Shown one piece after another: positions 17,595 to 27,541 of a stretch of 64,000 nt of DNA (its first letter is position 1; each line of letters opens with the position of its first letter). The notes below the pieces were generated by a model. The model worked only from the letters and a program-made list of their open reading frames with translations, made no database searches and had not been told where the DNA came from. The stretch covers positions 338,283 to 402,282 of the forward strand of contig NZ_JAAVUP010000003.1 in NCBI RefSeq assembly GCF_012163135.1. Reading direction: 5' to 3'. The position numbers were made by a program, and so were the translations under genes. Source of the stretch: Neoroseomonas oryzicola. GTDB lineage: Bacteria; Pseudomonadota; Alphaproteobacteria; Acetobacterales; Acetobacteraceae.

Positions 17595-19664
17595 TCAGGC
17601 AATCCCGAGCAGGACGAGGATGACGTCGATGATCTTGATCCCGAGGAACGGCGCGGCGACGCCGCCCAGACCGTAGATCAGCAGGTTGCGCCGCAGCAGC
17701 GCGGCCGCGCCGACCGGCACGTAGCGCACCCCGCGGAGCGCCAGCGGCACGAGCGCCACGATGATCAGCGCGTTGAAGATGACGGCCGAGAGGATGGCGC
17801 TCTCGGGCGAGGCGAGGCCCATCACGTTCAGCGCGCCGAGCTCGGGGTAGGATGCGACGAAGATCGCCGGCAGGATCGCGAAGTACTTCGCGACGTCGTT
17901 GGCGATGGAGAAGGTGGTCAGCGCGCCACGGGTGATCAGCAGCTGCTTGCCGATCTCCACCACCTCGATCAGCTTGGTCGGATCGCTGTCGAGATCGACC
18001 ATGTTGCCGGCCTCGCGCGCCGCCTGGGTGCCGGTCTGCATGGCCAGTCCGACATCGGCCTGCGCCAGCGCGGGCGCGTCGTTGGTGCCGTCGCCCGCCA
18101 TGGCAACCAGGCGGCCTTCCGCCTGCGCCTCGCGGATGTAGGCGAGCTTGTCCTCGGGCGTGGCCTCCGCGATGAAGTCGTCCACGCCCGCCTCGGCGGC
18201 GATGGCCGCAGCTGTGAGCCGGTTGTCGCCGGTCACCATCACCGTTCGGATGCCCATCTTCCGCAGCGCGTCGAAGCGGGCGCGCATGCCGGTCTTGACG
18301 ATGTCCTTCAGCTCGATCGCGCCGAGAAGTTGCCCGTTCCGGGCAACGGCCAGCGGCGTGCCGCCGGCGCGCGCGATGCGCTCCACGGCGGCGCGCAGCT
18401 CGGGCGGCGCTTCCCCGCCGAGGCTGCGCAGCAGAGCGTCCACGGCGCCCTTGCGGTAGGCGCCATGCGGCAGGTCGAGGCCGGAGATGCGCGTCTGTGC
18501 CGTGAAGGGAATCACCCGAGCACCCTCGGGCAGCGCCGGCGTCTCGATGCCGTGCCGCTCCCGCGCGAAGGCGAGGATGGAGCGGCCCTCCGGCGTCTCG
18601 TCCGCGAGGCTCGACAGCACGGCGGCCTCTGCCACGTCGCGCTCGGTCACGCCGGGCACCGGGATGAACCCTGCCGCCTGCCGGTTCCCAAGCGTGATCG
18701 TCCCGGTCTTGTCGAGCAGCAGCACGTCCACGTCGCCCGCCGCCTCCACCGCGCGGCCGCTGGTCGCCAGCACGTTGAAGCGAACCAGGCGGTCCATCCC
18801 CGCGATGCCGATGGCCGAGAGCAGGCCGCCGATCGTCGTCGGGATCAGCGTGACCAGCAGCGCGGCCAGCACCGGCACCGAGGGCGGCGTGCCGTTCCAG
18901 CTCGCGAGCCCCACCAGCGTCGCCACCGCGATCAGGAAGATGATCGTCATGCCGGCGAGCAGGATGTCGAGCGCGATCTCGTTCGGCGTCTTCTGCCGGG
19001 CTGCGCCTTCCACGAGGGCGATCATCCGATCAAGGAAGGTGGAGCCGGGTGCGGCGGTGATGCGCACCACGATCCAGTCGGAGACGACGAGCGTGCCGCC
19101 GGTGACCGCGCTGCGGTCGCCGCCGCTCTCCCGGATCACCGGCGCGCTCTCGCCGGTCACCGCGGCCTCGTTCACGCTGGCGATGCCCTCCACCACCTCA
19201 CCGTCGGAGGGGATCAGGTCGCCGGCCTCGACCAGCACCAGATCGCCGACGCGCAGTTCCGTCGCGGCGCGCGGCTGCCACAGCGCGCGGTCGTCGGCGC
19301 GCAGCAGGAGCTTTGCCTGCGCCTCGGTCCGCGCCCGGCGGAGGCTGTCGGCCTGGGCGCGGCCGCGGCCCTCCGCCACTGCCTCGGCGAAGGTGGCGAA
19401 CAGCACGGTCAGCCAGAGCCAGAGGGCGATGCCGGCCTGGAAGGCCCAAGGCTCTCCCAGCACGGCGGCGCGGACCGCCAGGATCGTCACCAGGATGGAG
19501 ACGACCTCGGTGACGAAGATCACGGGATTGCGCAGCAGGCGGCGCGGATCGAGCTTCACGATCGCATCCAGCATCGCGCGCCGGACGATCGGGCCGTTGA
19601 GCAGGGCGCCGCCGCGCGTCGCGCGGCGGGCCTCGCCCGGGTGGAAGGCAGGGGTGGCGTCCAT
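17595..19664 (-). CDS. kdpB: KdpB P-type ATPase catalytic subunit
   Basis: P-type ATPase subunit that couples ATP hydrolysis to potassium uptake through KdpA. With the ATG at 19664 it is 689 residues. The phosphorylated Asp is D318 in [12 protein letters not shown], the actuator motif is TGES (170-173), and the hinge is [22 protein letters not shown] at 19679 would add five residues, but the GAGG ribosome site sits 9 bases before the ATG and overlaps that TTG region, so I prefer the ATG. There are 72 bases between kdpA and kdpB. Confidence 0.95.
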   Translation of the reverse strand: MDATPAFHPGEARRATRGGALLNGPIVRRAMLDAIVKLDPRRLLRNPVIFVTEVVSILVTILAVRAAVLGEPWAFQAGIALWLWLTVLFATFAEAVAEGRGRAQADSLRRARTEAQAKLLLRADDRALWQPRAATELRVGDLVLVEAGDLIPSDGEVVEGIASVNEAAVTGESAPVIRESGGDRSAVTGGTLVVSDWIVVRITAAPGSTFLDRMIALVEGAARQKTPNEIALDILLAGMTIIFLIAVATLVGLASWNGTPPSVPVLAALLVTLIPTTIGGLLSAIGIAGMDRLVRFNVLATSGRAVEAAGDVDVLLLDKTGTITLGNRQAAGFIPVPGVTERDVAEAAVLSSLADETPEGRSILAFARERHGIETPALPEGARVIPFTAQTRISGLDLPHGAYRKGAVDALLRSLGGEAPPELRAAVERIARAGGTPLAVARNGQLLGAIELKDIVKTGMRARFDALRKMGIRTVMVTGDNRLTAAAIAAEAGVDDFIAEATPEDKLAYIREAQAEGRLVAMAGDGTNDAPALAQADVGLAMQTGTQAAREAGNMVDLDSDPTKLIEVVEIGKQLLITRGALTTFSIANDVAKYFAILPAIFVASYPELGALNVMGLASPESAILSAVIFNALIIVALVPLALRGVRYVPVGAAALLRRNLLIYGLGGVAAPFLGIKIIDVILVLLGIA

Positions 19665-19736
19665 CGTGGATGGCCTCAAGCGAGTTGGCCGGCCGATTCA
19701 GACCTGCGCACCTGCGGTGCCGCGGTCATCGGGCGG

Positions 19737-21434
19737 CTAGAAGGTCTTGCCGGCGGCGAGCACGAGGTGCTCCGCGACCGGGCCGAGGGCGAGGGCGGGC
19801 ATGAATTGCAGGCCACCGAGGATCAGGATCACGCCGGCCAGCAGCCCCATGAAAAGCGGCGTGTGGGTGGGGAAGGTGCCGGTCGAAGCGGCGAGCTTCG
19901 GCTTCGCCGCGATCGCGCCAGCGATCGCCATGACCGGCACGATCACGCCGTAGCGGCCGAACAGCATCGCCAGGCCCATCGTCGTGTTGAACCAGGGTGT
20001 ATCGGCGGTCAGCCCGCCAAAGGCCGAACCGTTGTTCCCGGCGCCGGAGGTGTAGGTGTAAAGGATCTCGGACAGGCCGTGCGGCCCCGCATCCTGCACC
20101 GACGCGATCGCCACCGGCAGCACTGCGGCCACCGCCGAGAAGCCGAGGATGAAGGCCGGCAGGATGAGCACCGCGAGCATCGCGAGCTTCACCTCCTTCG
20201 CGCCCACCTTCTTGCCGAGGTATTCGGGCGTGCGGCCGACCATCAGCCCAGCCACGAACACCGCCAGCAGCACGAAGACGAGCATGCCGTAGAGGCCGGA
20301 GCCGACGCCGCCCGGCAACACCTCGCCGAGCTGGATCATCAGCATCGGCACCAGGCCGCCGAGCGGCGTGAAGCTGTCCAGCATCGCGTTCACGCTGCCG
20401 TTCGATGCGCCGGTCGTCGCGACCGCCCAGAGCGCGGAGAGGGCGATGCCGAAGCGCACTTCCTTGCCCTCCATGTTGCCCATCGCCGGGTCCACGCCGG
20501 CAGCGATATGGAGCGGGTTGCCCCCGGCCTCGGCCGCATAGACGATGGCCACGCCCGCGACGACGAAGCCCATCATCGCGGCGAACAGCGCCCAGCCCTG
20601 GCGGATGTCGCCGACGATGTGCCCGAAGGTCAGCGAGAGCGCGAAGGGGATGGCGAGAATCGCCCAGGTCTGGAGCAGGTTGGTCCAGGCCGTCGGGTTC
20701 TCGAACGGATGCGCGGAGTTCACGCCGAAGAAGCCGCCGCCATTGGTGCCGAGTTGCTTGATCGCGACCTGGAAGGCGGCGGGACCGAGCGGGATGGTCT
20801 GCGTCCCGCCCTCCAGCGTTGTCGCCTGGACGTAGGATGAGAGGCTCTGCGGCACGCCGCCGGCGACAAGCAGCAGCCCCAGGATCAAGGCCAGCGGCAA
20901 GAGGAGGTAGAGCGTGACGCGAACGAGATCGGCCCAGTAGTTGCCGAGATCCTTCACGCCGCCGGACGCGAAGGCACGGCTCAGGGCGAGCGCCAGCGCG
21001 ATGCCGGTGGAGGCGGAGAGGAAGTTCTGCACCGTCAGCCCTGCCATCTGGCTGAGGTACGATAGCCCGCTCTCGCCGCTGTAGGCCTGCCAGTTGGTGT
21101 TGGTCGTGAAGCTGACCGCCGTGTTGAAGGCGAGCCAGGCGGACTGGCCGCCCACGCCTTCGGGGTTCAGCGGCAGCACGCCTTGCAGGCGGAGCATCGC
21201 GTAGAGCAGCAGGAAGCCGACTGCGTTGGACGCGAGCATCGCCAGCGTATAGGCCCTCCAGCCCATGCCGCGCGCCGGATCCACGCCGCCCGCGTCGTAG
21301 AACAGCTTCTCGACTGGCGCGAGGAAGGTGACGCGGCCCGCCGCGACGGCCGCGGTGTAGCGCCCGAGGGGCACGGCCGTCGCGACGACGAGCCCGAGGA
21401 TGAGGGCGATCTGCGCCCAGCCGATCGCGGTCAT
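19737..21434 (-). CDS. kdpA: KdpA potassium-binding channel subunit
   Basis: Potassium-selective membrane subunit of 565 residues with about ten TM segments. The selectivity-filter regions are visible as [34 protein letters not shown] and [16 protein letters not shown] further [13 protein letters not shown] loop lies near the end. It follows kdpF by a few bases. Confidence 0.96.
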   Translation of the reverse strand: MTAIGWAQIALILGLVVATAVPLGRYTAAVAAGRVTFLAPVEKLFYDAGGVDPARGMGWRAYTLAMLASNAVGFLLLYAMLRLQGVLPLNPEGVGGQSAWLAFNTAVSFTTNTNWQAYSGESGLSYLSQMAGLTVQNFLSASTGIALALALSRAFASGGVKDLGNYWADLVRVTLYLLLPLALILGLLLVAGGVPQSLSSYVQATTLEGGTQTIPLGPAAFQVAIKQLGTNGGGFFGVNSAHPFENPTAWTNLLQTWAILAIPFALSLTFGHIVGDIRQGWALFAAMMGFVVAGVAIVYAAEAGGNPLHIAAGVDPAMGNMEGKEVRFGIALSALWAVATTGASNGSVNAMLDSFTPLGGLVPMLMIQLGEVLPGGVGSGLYGMLVFVLLAVFVAGLMVGRTPEYLGKKVGAKEVKLAMLAVLILPAFILGFSAVAAVLPVAIASVQDAGPHGLSEILYTYTSGAGNNGSAFGGLTADTPWFNTTMGLAMLFGRYGVIVPVMAIAGAIAAKPKLAASTGTFPTHTPLFMGLLAGVILILGGLQFMPALALGPVAEHLVLAAGKTF

Positions 21435-21438
21435 GGCG

Positions 21439-21534
21439 TCACAGGTCCTCGGGGCGGAGCAATGCCCACAGCAGGTACAGGAGAAGAGCGGCGGCCACGG
21501 CGCCGCCGAGGATCAGCTCGGTCACGGCGGTCAC
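21439..21534 (-). CDS. kdpF: KdpF small stabilising subunit
   Basis: Single hydrophobic segment peptide with the family's typical C-terminus, [11 protein letters not shown]. Starting at GTG 21534 gives 31 residues and a GTGA overlap with the preceding small ORF. A second in-frame GTG at 21525 would give 28 residues, nearer the usual KdpF length. KdpF is a lipid-like stabiliser of the KdpABC complex. Confidence 0.85.
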   Translation of the reverse strand: MTAVTELILGGAVAAALLLYLLWALLRPEDL

Positions 21535-21614
21535 ACCCGCTCGCAGCCGGCCACATAGGCGGCCATCAGGCCAAAGATACCGACGCCGAGCGCCAGCAGG
21601 AGAAGGTCGATCAT
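21531..21614 (-). CDS. 27-residue hydrophobic ORF leading the kdp operon
   Basis: ATG at 21614 opens a 27-codon frame beginning MIDLLLLALGVGIFGLM and ending with a polar CERV tail. It is one predicted TM helix with a single cysteine at the membrane edge. The stop overlaps the kdpF GTG (GTGA), which is the same coupling style as other real gene pairs here. Codon third positions are mostly G/C. The upstream ribosome site is weak (GGGGCG). It is not KdpF, which is the next gene. It could be an accessory Kdp subunit or a leader peptide; I do not know a name for it. Confidence 0.65.
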   Translation of the reverse strand: MIDLLLLALGVGIFGLMAAYVAGCERV

Positions 21615-21767
21615 GGTGCGCCCCAATGCCGAAGGACGGGTGCGGACATCGCGTGTCCGGCCCATGGGCGTAGCGGGGTGGCGCGCAAAGGATCGATGAG
21701 AGATCCGCGGGCGCGGTGTAAAAAGCGCATAAAGACGCCCATGCGCGTCGGGGCCGTCGATACGCCT

Positions 21768-22129
21768 CTACGCTCGCGCCTCGTCGAACGGGTTCAGCGT
21801 CCGCACGCGGGGCCCGCTGAAGCCGGCCGTATTGCGGGTGACCAGAACGAGATCGTGGCGCTGGGCCGCCGCAGCCAGCAGCACATCAATGCCCGGGACG
21901 GATCGCGCTGCCGACGTCCGCCCGCATGCGCCGGAGACGTCGCGGAGCCAGTGTTCCAGCGCGCCGGCCTTGGCCGGGTCACGACGGCTGACGTCCTCGA
22001 TTCCTCGGCGGATCTCGCCCAACGTCAATGCGCTGAGGAACAGGTCACGATCCTCGACCGCGGCCACCAGGCGGCGACGCCAGGATGGCAACGCGGACCC
22101 TTCCGGATCTCGGAGATGATGTTGGTGTC
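21768..22129 (-). pseudogene. Frameshifted PIN-domain (VapC/FitB-like) toxin
   Basis: The N-terminal PIN signature DTNIISEIRKG is encoded in one frame (from 22129). The rest (VEDRDLFLSALTLGEIRRG ... GIDVLLAAAAQRHDLVLVTRN) continues in another frame, so about one base is missing near 22065. A TAG also lies in frame three codons before the DTN aspartate, and no start codon is left. The central segment is shortened. When intact it would have been a ribonuclease toxin. The C-terminal 107 codons remain open, but without the first catalytic Asp they should be inactive. Confidence 0.75.
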
Positions 22130-22140
22130 GGCAGGCTAGG

Positions 22141-22311
22141 TCACGGGTCGATCACGCGTCCAGTGTAGCGGGACCGTCTGAAGTCGATGTCGTCCAGCGG
22201 CGCCGCGGCGAACAGATCCTTCAGACTGCCCGTCGACTCCGATCCAATGCGGCGCCGGAGAATGGCGCGTGCTTCGCTGGCTTGATCCGGATGGTCAAAG
22301 CCGCTGCCCAC
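22141..22311 (-). pseudogene. Antitoxin remnant (Phd/YefM-like tail)
   Basis: The frame ending 22141 reads SLKDLFAAAPLDDIDF...RYTGRVIDP, which resembles the C-terminal toxin-binding tail of Phd/YefM antitoxins and sits directly upstream of the PIN toxin remnant, as in an operon. The DNA-binding N-terminal half is not recognisable and stops occur upstream, so it looks truncated. GTG at 22311 is the only candidate start. Confidence 0.5.
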
Positions 22312-22459
22312 TGCGCGGACGAGGGGAGCGGGCGTGCCGGATCCGAAGAGCTATGGCGGCCGCGGCACATTCGCCTAGCCGCGCGGGGTCAGGGGAGGCT
22401 GCGACCCAAAGCGTATGCAGGTCGCGCAACCCTGCTGCTGCCGGCAAACGCGGTCGACA

Positions 22460-23173
22460 CTATTCAGGTAGCGCTCGCGCACGTTCTTCCGCTGCTTGAA
22501 TCGCGGCACGACGCTCAGCGATCGGGGTCACTTCTGCAGGGCGCAACACCTGCGTGACGTAGTGATCGACTTCCGGTTCGTAGAGCATCCATAGACGCCG
22601 CAGCGCTCGCAACGGGCGCTCTTGGTGATCTACGCGCAGATCCACCAGCGGCCAGTCCTGCTTGTCGACGATGAGGAGTGCCGCAGACATGATGGGCTGC
22701 GTCTCGCCACCGGCGGCAAGGCCGGCATCCACGCCGGCCAGCAGTCGCTCCGCGAAGGGCATCCCACGCGCCGCCTCATAGCCGGCGACGATGGCGCGCG
22801 GTACGCCGTCATGCGCGATGACGTTGCCCGTCGCGACACAGCCCTCGCCTTCCGCGCCGGCATTGGCTCCGTTGATCGATCCGCCGCAATGAAAGGCCGT
22901 GCCGCCGTGGCGATCGACGACGCCGACCTGGCGGAACTCGGGAAACTCGCTCTGCGCCACCAGCGCATCGACCGTCTCGCGGGCGCTCTTGCCTGCCGCC
23001 AGAAGCTCAAGCCCGAGCGGGCCCAGCCGGATATCGCTGCGGTACTGGGTGGTCACCGCGCCCACGCCGGCGCGCGCCCAGGGGCAGCGATTGCCCACGG
23101 CGATCGAGGAGGTCGCGATGGCGATGCCGAACATCCCGCTCTCGGGGCAGCGTGCAGCGATCGAAAAGGTCAT
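22460..23173 (-). CDS. DUF1028 family protein
   Basis: The 237-residue protein begins MTFSIAARCPESGMFGIAIATSS and contains GNRCPWARAGVGAVTTQ and GGSINGANAGAEGEGCVATGN, the hallmark blocks of DUF1028. The fold is thought to be Ntn-hydrolase-like, with the mature nucleophile possibly the Ser or Cys near the start. The function is not established. In many proteobacteria the family travels with peptide/amino-acid ABC transporters and peptidases, as here, suggesting an amidase or peptidase role. It is the last gene of the operon that begins with the M20 peptidase. Confidence 0.85.
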   Translation of the reverse strand: MTFSIAARCPESGMFGIAIATSSIAVGNRCPWARAGVGAVTTQYRSDIRLGPLGLELLAAGKSARETVDALVAQSEFPEFRQVGVVDRHGGTAFHCGGSINGANAGAEGEGCVATGNVIAHDGVPRAIVAGYEAARGMPFAERLLAGVDAGLAAGGETQPIMSAALLIVDKQDWPLVDLRVDHQERPLRALRRLWMLYEPEVDHYVTQVLRPAEVTPIAERRAAIQAAEERARALPE

Positions 23174-23191
23174 GATGAAGATCCTCGGTGG

Positions 23192-24502
23192 TCAGCGTGC
23201 GGCGAGCCGCGCGGCGCGGTCACGCAGGTCGTACCAGGCGGTGAGGGGCGCCATGAACCATGGCGATCCGGTGTAGAGTGGGTGGGTCGGGAAATCGTCT
23301 CGCGCAAACCGTGTCGCGCCATCGGGGGTGCCAATCAATCGCGCACCGGCCTTGCTGCCGAGATAGGTGTTCATCACCACCCCCGATCCGTTGCAGCCGA
23401 GCACGTAGTGGATGCCGTCATGCGTTCCGATGCGTGGCAGCCGGTCGAAGGTGAAGGCGACCATCCCGCCCCAGGCGTGGCTGATCCGGACGTCGGCCAG
23501 TTCCGGGAACAGACGGCGCATGATGCGGTGGAGTCCGGATACGACCCGCTTCGGATCAGCGTGATCGAGTGCGGAGGCACGTCCGCCCACCAGCAGCCGA
23601 TCCTGATCCGGCGCGCGACGGAAGGCATAGGCGAGCTGCCGCGTGTCGTTCACCAGCCGGTGTTTCGGTATCAACTCGTCGAGCAGCTTCCGCGGCAGCG
23701 ATTCCGTGGCGATCATGTAGCTGCCGACCGGGATGACGCGCTTGCGGAACCAGGGGAACTCCGTCCCGGTATGCGCATTGGTGGCCAGCAGCACGTCGCG
23801 CGCCGCGATCTCTCCGATCGACGTCGACAGCCTGAAGCCATCCGGGTCGCGCCCGATGCGCCTGACCGCGGCTGGGGCGAGCACCGTTGCGCCGGCACGC
23901 TGGACGGCATCCAGCAGTCCGCGATGCAACTGCGCCGGATGCAGGCCACCATCCTCCGGCAGCAGCATCGCACCATGGTGCAGGTCGCTGCCGAGCTCCT
24001 TGCGCAGCGCCGCGCGATCCAGCATCTCGGCGGGAATGCCGATGCGTGCCGACAGGAAGCGCGCCAATCCACCAAGCCGCCTGAGATCAGCGGGCGTCCA
24101 GGCGCAGAGCAGGCGGCCCGTGATGCGCATCGCGCAGTCGATGCCTTCGGCATCCACGAAGCCACGGAACCAGGCATAGGCGTCGCGCGCCTCGCACATC
24201 AGGTCGATCGCGCCGGCGTCGCCCAACGTCGCGGCGAGCGCCGCATAGCCCTGCCGCAGCCGGCCGCCGATCATGCCGACCGAGCGCGTGCTCGCACCCC
24301 ATCCAGGGCTGTTGGCATCGAGGACGCAAACGGACCGCCCCGCCCGTGCAATGGTCAGGGTCGCGGACAGCCCGGCATAGCCGCCGCCCACCACGACGAC
24401 GTCGCTGGCCTTGGGCAGCGTGCCGGGCATCGCTTCCGGCGGCGGCGCGGCCCGCCACCAATAGGGCGTCGCCGCGAAGTCGGGTGCGAGCAAGCCGGTC
24501 AC
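23192..24502 (-). CDS. FAD-dependent amino-acid/amine oxidoreductase (DAO family)
   Basis: The 436-residue protein has the dinucleotide fold DVVVVGGGYAGLSATLTIARAG at about 34-55 and the DAO-type C-terminal block RIGTHDGIHYVLGCNGSGV. It is related to glycine/D-amino-acid oxidases and gamma-glutamylputrescine oxidase-like enzymes. It would oxidise an amine or amino acid released by the adjacent peptidase. The start is GTG at 24502, overlapping the binding-protein stop (GTGA). The substrate is unknown. Confidence 0.85.
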   Translation of the reverse strand: MTGLLAPDFAATPYWWRAAPPPEAMPGTLPKASDVVVVGGGYAGLSATLTIARAGRSVCVLDANSPGWGASTRSVGMIGGRLRQGYAALAATLGDAGAIDLMCEARDAYAWFRGFVDAEGIDCAMRITGRLLCAWTPADLRRLGGLARFLSARIGIPAEMLDRAALRKELGSDLHHGAMLLPEDGGLHPAQLHRGLLDAVQRAGATVLAPAAVRRIGRDPDGFRLSTSIGEIAARDVLLATNAHTGTEFPWFRKRVIPVGSYMIATESLPRKLLDELIPKHRLVNDTRQLAYAFRRAPDQDRLLVGGRASALDHADPKRVVSGLHRIMRRLFPELADVRISHAWGGMVAFTFDRLPRIGTHDGIHYVLGCNGSGVVMNTYLGSKAGARLIGTPDGATRFARDDFPTHPLYTGSPWFMAPLTAWYDLRDRAARLAAR

Positions 24503-26088
24503 CGTGCGATCCGGAGATCGAGCCCCTTGTAGATGCCGCAGTTGTAGATCCCGTGCGGCTTCGCCCCCGTCACGCGCTGATTGGTGAACAGAAAAAGCTT
24601 CTCATGCGCGAGCGGAATCACCAGCGCCTGCTCGGCGACGATGCCCTGCACCTTGGCATAGGCCTCGGCGCGTGCCGCATCCTGAAGCGCGACCTGGCCC
24701 GCATCGAGTTGCCTGTCGGTCTCGGCATCGCGCCAGTTCACGCGGTTCGGCGCCGGGATATTCCTGGAATGGAAGGACATCAGCGCCTCCCCCGCCGTGC
24801 CATATGGCGTGAACAGCGCATAGGCGTCGTAGTTCGGCGAGGCGTTGATCTGTGCCATCGCCGCTGCGGGTTCCGGCATCAGGAGGCGCAGATCGACGCC
24901 GACAGCGCGCATGTACCCCTGGATGGCGCCGAGCCGCGCCCGCCAACCCGGCGTATTCGCGGCGATGACTTCGGGCGCCAGGCGCTTGCCGTCCTTGGTG
25001 CGGATGCCGTCCCCTCCGCGCGCCCATCCAGCCTGATCGAGCAGCGCCTCGGCGCGCGCCTTGTCGAAGCCGACACGGCCGCGGTCCGAAAAGTCCAGGG
25101 TCACCGGATTGATGAAGGACGTCGCGACATCGGCCTGGCCGAACCAGAGCGTACGGACCAGTTCCTCGCGGTTGATGCACAGGCTCATCGCCTGGCGTAC
25201 CCGCGGATCTGCGGTCAGCTCGCGATTGGTGCGCAAGCCAAGGAAGGCGCTGTAGTTGGACACGCGTGGCTGCGTGACCGTCAGGCGCGGGTTGCGTCGC
25301 AACTGCTCCACGGCCCATTCGGGCGCGACATAGGTGATGTCGCCGCCGCCGGTGGCTGTGGATGCGACAATGGTCGATTCTTCCGGCACCACCTGCCAGA
25401 CCACCTGCCGCACATGGGCGGGACCGCGATTGTCGTAGATCGCCGGGCCCCAGCGATAGGCATCGTGCCGGTTCAGGACGAAGCGGTCGCGCGGGCGCCA
25501 TTCGCCCCATCGGAAGGGTCCGGTGCCGTTCAGTCCGCGCGAGCCGTACTCGGTGCCCATCGCCGCGACTTCCTCGCGGTCGATGATCGCGCCGAAGCTT
25601 TGGGCGAGCTGGAGCAGCAGCTCGTTGTAGGGCCGCTCCAGGATGTACTCGACCGTGGTGGGGCCGGTCGCGGTGATCGACTTCACCGCGCCCGCGCGCC
25701 AGGCGGCAGGGGAGCGCGTCGCAGGATCGATCAGCCGCTTCAGCGAGAAGACCACGTCCTCGGCCGTCAGCTTCCGGCCACTGTGGAAGGTCACGTCGTC
25801 GCGCAGCTCGAAGACGTAGGTGAGCCCGTCGGGCGAGACGGTCCAGGACTTGGCCAGCAGCGGATGGACCGTCTTCTGGTCGTCCTCGAGCGCCACCAGC
25901 GTGTCGGTGATCATGAACAGGATTTCGGCGGCGCCGCGTCCTGTCACCTTGTGCGGATCGAATCCGACCGAGTCGTTGCGGACCAGGATGGTGACCGCGT
26001 CGCGGTTGGCCTGCGCCGCAGCGCCTCGACCGAATATCAGGCCCGCTGCCGCGAGTCCTGCCTTGAAGCCGTCCCTGCGCTTCATCAT
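24499..26088 (-). CDS. Peptide/opine-type ABC solute-binding protein (SBP_bac_5)
   Basis: Periplasmic binding protein of the DppA/OppA family, 529 residues. The N-terminus MKRRDGFKAGLAAAGLIF looks like a twin-arginine export signal ending near AAAQ. Family landmarks are FELRDDVTFHSGRKLTAEDVVFSLKRL, GTGPFRWGEW and RQAMSLCINREELV. I prefer an ATG at 26088 (or 26085) because GAGAGG lies about 9 bases before it, whereas it abuts the ATG at 26097. No permease or ATPase genes accompany it, so it must use a transporter encoded elsewhere. It sits between the M20 peptidase and the FAD oxidoreductase. Confidence 0.9.
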   Translation of the reverse strand: MMKRRDGFKAGLAAAGLIFGRGAAAQANRDAVTILVRNDSVGFDPHKVTGRGAAEILFMITDTLVALEDDQKTVHPLLAKSWTVSPDGLTYVFELRDDVTFHSGRKLTAEDVVFSLKRLIDPATRSPAAWRAGAVKSITATGPTTVEYILERPYNELLLQLAQSFGAIIDREEVAAMGTEYGSRGLNGTGPFRWGEWRPRDRFVLNRHDAYRWGPAIYDNRGPAHVRQVVWQVVPEESTIVASTATGGGDITYVAPEWAVEQLRRNPRLTVTQPRVSNYSAFLGLRTNRELTADPRVRQAMSLCINREELVRTLWFGQADVATSFINPVTLDFSDRGRVGFDKARAEALLDQAGWARGGDGIRTKDGKRLAPEVIAANTPGWRARLGAIQGYMRAVGVDLRLLMPEPAAAMAQINASPNYDAYALFTPYGTAGEALMSFHSRNIPAPNRVNWRDAETDRQLDAGQVALQDAARAEAYAKVQGIVAEQALVIPLAHEKLFLFTNQRVTGAKPHGIYNCGIYKGLDLRIAR

Positions 26089-26101
26089 CGCCGGCATCCT
26101 C

Positions 26102-27361
26102 TCATCGGGTCAGGTAATCGAAGGCGGACAGCGCATGGACGCGGAGGACGTGCATCATCTCCCCGATCGTCACATGCTCGTCACGGCGGCCCATGCTGCG
26201 AGGGGAGGGGCCGTAGAGGTAGGCGGGGATTCCACGCCAGCGCCAATAGCGCGCGTCGGATCCGCCGAGGCTGACGATCGCCGGAGGGCGGACGCCGCGC
26301 AGGGCTTCGACATTGTCCTGCAGGATCGTCGCCATCTCGCCGTCCGGGTCGCACCAGCTGGAGTCGTAGCTGTGGTCGGGGCGCGTCTCGAAGGTCGCCT
26401 CGGGATAGCGCGCGAGGATGGCTTCGAACGCCGCCATCACCTGCGTGCGGTCGAGTCCCGGCGGGACCCGGACCTCCACCTCCATCACGCATTCATCCGG
26501 CAGCACGTTGATCTTCAGGCCGCCGCGGATGGTGCCGATGTTCACCGTGGGTATGCCCACGATCGCCGGGGCGCCGGCACCCAGGCTTTCCTCCATGGCC
26601 GCGCGCACCTCGGCCGAGGCCAGCAACGCGGCGATGCGCGGCGGCAGATCGGGGCGCATCTCGCCGAGGGTCTCCAGGTCCCGCATGATGGAGCCGGCGA
26701 TCTTGATCGCGCTCGCACTCAGATGCGGATAGGCGCCGTGCGCGCCGGTGGTGCGGATCGTGATCTCGATCCGCAGCGTGCCCTTCTCGGCGAAGCGCAC
26801 CGTGGCGACACCGCTCGGCTCCCCGTTCAGGCAGCAATCGCCGAGAACGTCGTCGGGGCAGCTCTCAAAGAGGTGCTTCGTGCCCCAGCGTCCTCCGGTT
26901 TCCTCGTCGGAGACGATCGTCAGCGTCAGTCGTCCGCGTAGTTCCGGTGCAAGTCGCGAGAGATAGAGGAAGGTGAAGATGGAAGCGGTGGTTCCGCACT
27001 TCATGTCCGCGGCGCCGCGGCCGTAGATGCGGCCATCCTCGACCGCTCCTGACCATTGCCCGCGTTCTCCTGGCAGATCCTGGATGGCCGGGAAGACGTC
27101 CATGTGGCCGTTCAGGACCAGGTGCCGCCCGGGCTGCGGGGCGTGCAGGGATGCGACGATGTTCGGCAGGTGGTCCTGCGCCGCGACGATGCGCCAGGGC
27201 AGGCCCTCCTGGTCGAGGAACCGCGTGACGAAGGCGCAGGCCTCCCGCGTGTCGCCGGGCGGGTTCGGCGACTTCGCCTGCAGGAAGCCGCTGAGGAAGG
27301 CTGTCACCCGTGCCTCATCGGCATCGATCCAGGCGCGCAATTGATCACGGGCACCCGGCAT
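26102..27361 (-). CDS. M20-family metallopeptidase (ArgE/DapE-like)
   Basis: Cytoplasmic zinc amidohydrolase or peptidase of 419 residues. Metal and catalytic motifs are visible: NGHMDVFP (His and Asp ligands), GRGAADMKCG (bridging Asp region) and DEETGG (catalytic Glu pair). The dimerisation lid lies around residues 205-320. It is first in the operon with the binding protein, FAD oxidoreductase and DUF1028, and is divergent from a LacI-type regulator with a strong operator between them. It probably deacylates or hydrolyses an imported N-acyl amino acid or peptide. Confidence 0.9.
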   Translation of the reverse strand: MPGARDQLRAWIDADEARVTAFLSGFLQAKSPNPPGDTREACAFVTRFLDQEGLPWRIVAAQDHLPNIVASLHAPQPGRHLVLNGHMDVFPAIQDLPGERGQWSGAVEDGRIYGRGAADMKCGTTASIFTFLYLSRLAPELRGRLTLTIVSDEETGGRWGTKHLFESCPDDVLGDCCLNGEPSGVATVRFAEKGTLRIEITIRTTGAHGAYPHLSASAIKIAGSIMRDLETLGEMRPDLPPRIAALLASAEVRAAMEESLGAGAPAIVGIPTVNIGTIRGGLKINVLPDECVMEVEVRVPPGLDRTQVMAAFEAILARYPEATFETRPDHSYDSSWCDPDGEMATILQDNVEALRGVRPPAIVSLGGSDARYWRWRGIPAYLYGPSPRSMGRRDEHVTIGEMMHVLRVHALSAFDYLTR

Positions 27362-27399
27362 CGGCGCTCCTCATCGTTCCCAGGCCCTCAGCCTGCCAG

Positions 27400-27419
27400 T
27401 TGCGTTATCGTTAACGCAA
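27400..27419. promoter_or_regulatory. LacI-family operator
   Basis: TTGCGTTATCGTTAACGCAA is a 20-bp palindrome with a single mismatched pair and the central CpG typical of LacI/GalR sites. It lies 39 bases before the M20 peptidase start and about 120 bases before the lacI-type gene, so it should control the operon and autoregulate. Confidence 0.85.
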
Positions 27420-27541
27420 GCGATCTTTTGGCGGCTTGTGCGGCAAGGGCAGGCGGTCGATACCGATCTCCTGCATGCTGGCTCGGGGGAGGGCCGCCAA
27501 TCCGCAAGTCCAAGGGAAAGCCAGAGCGCGGCTGGACGCGC

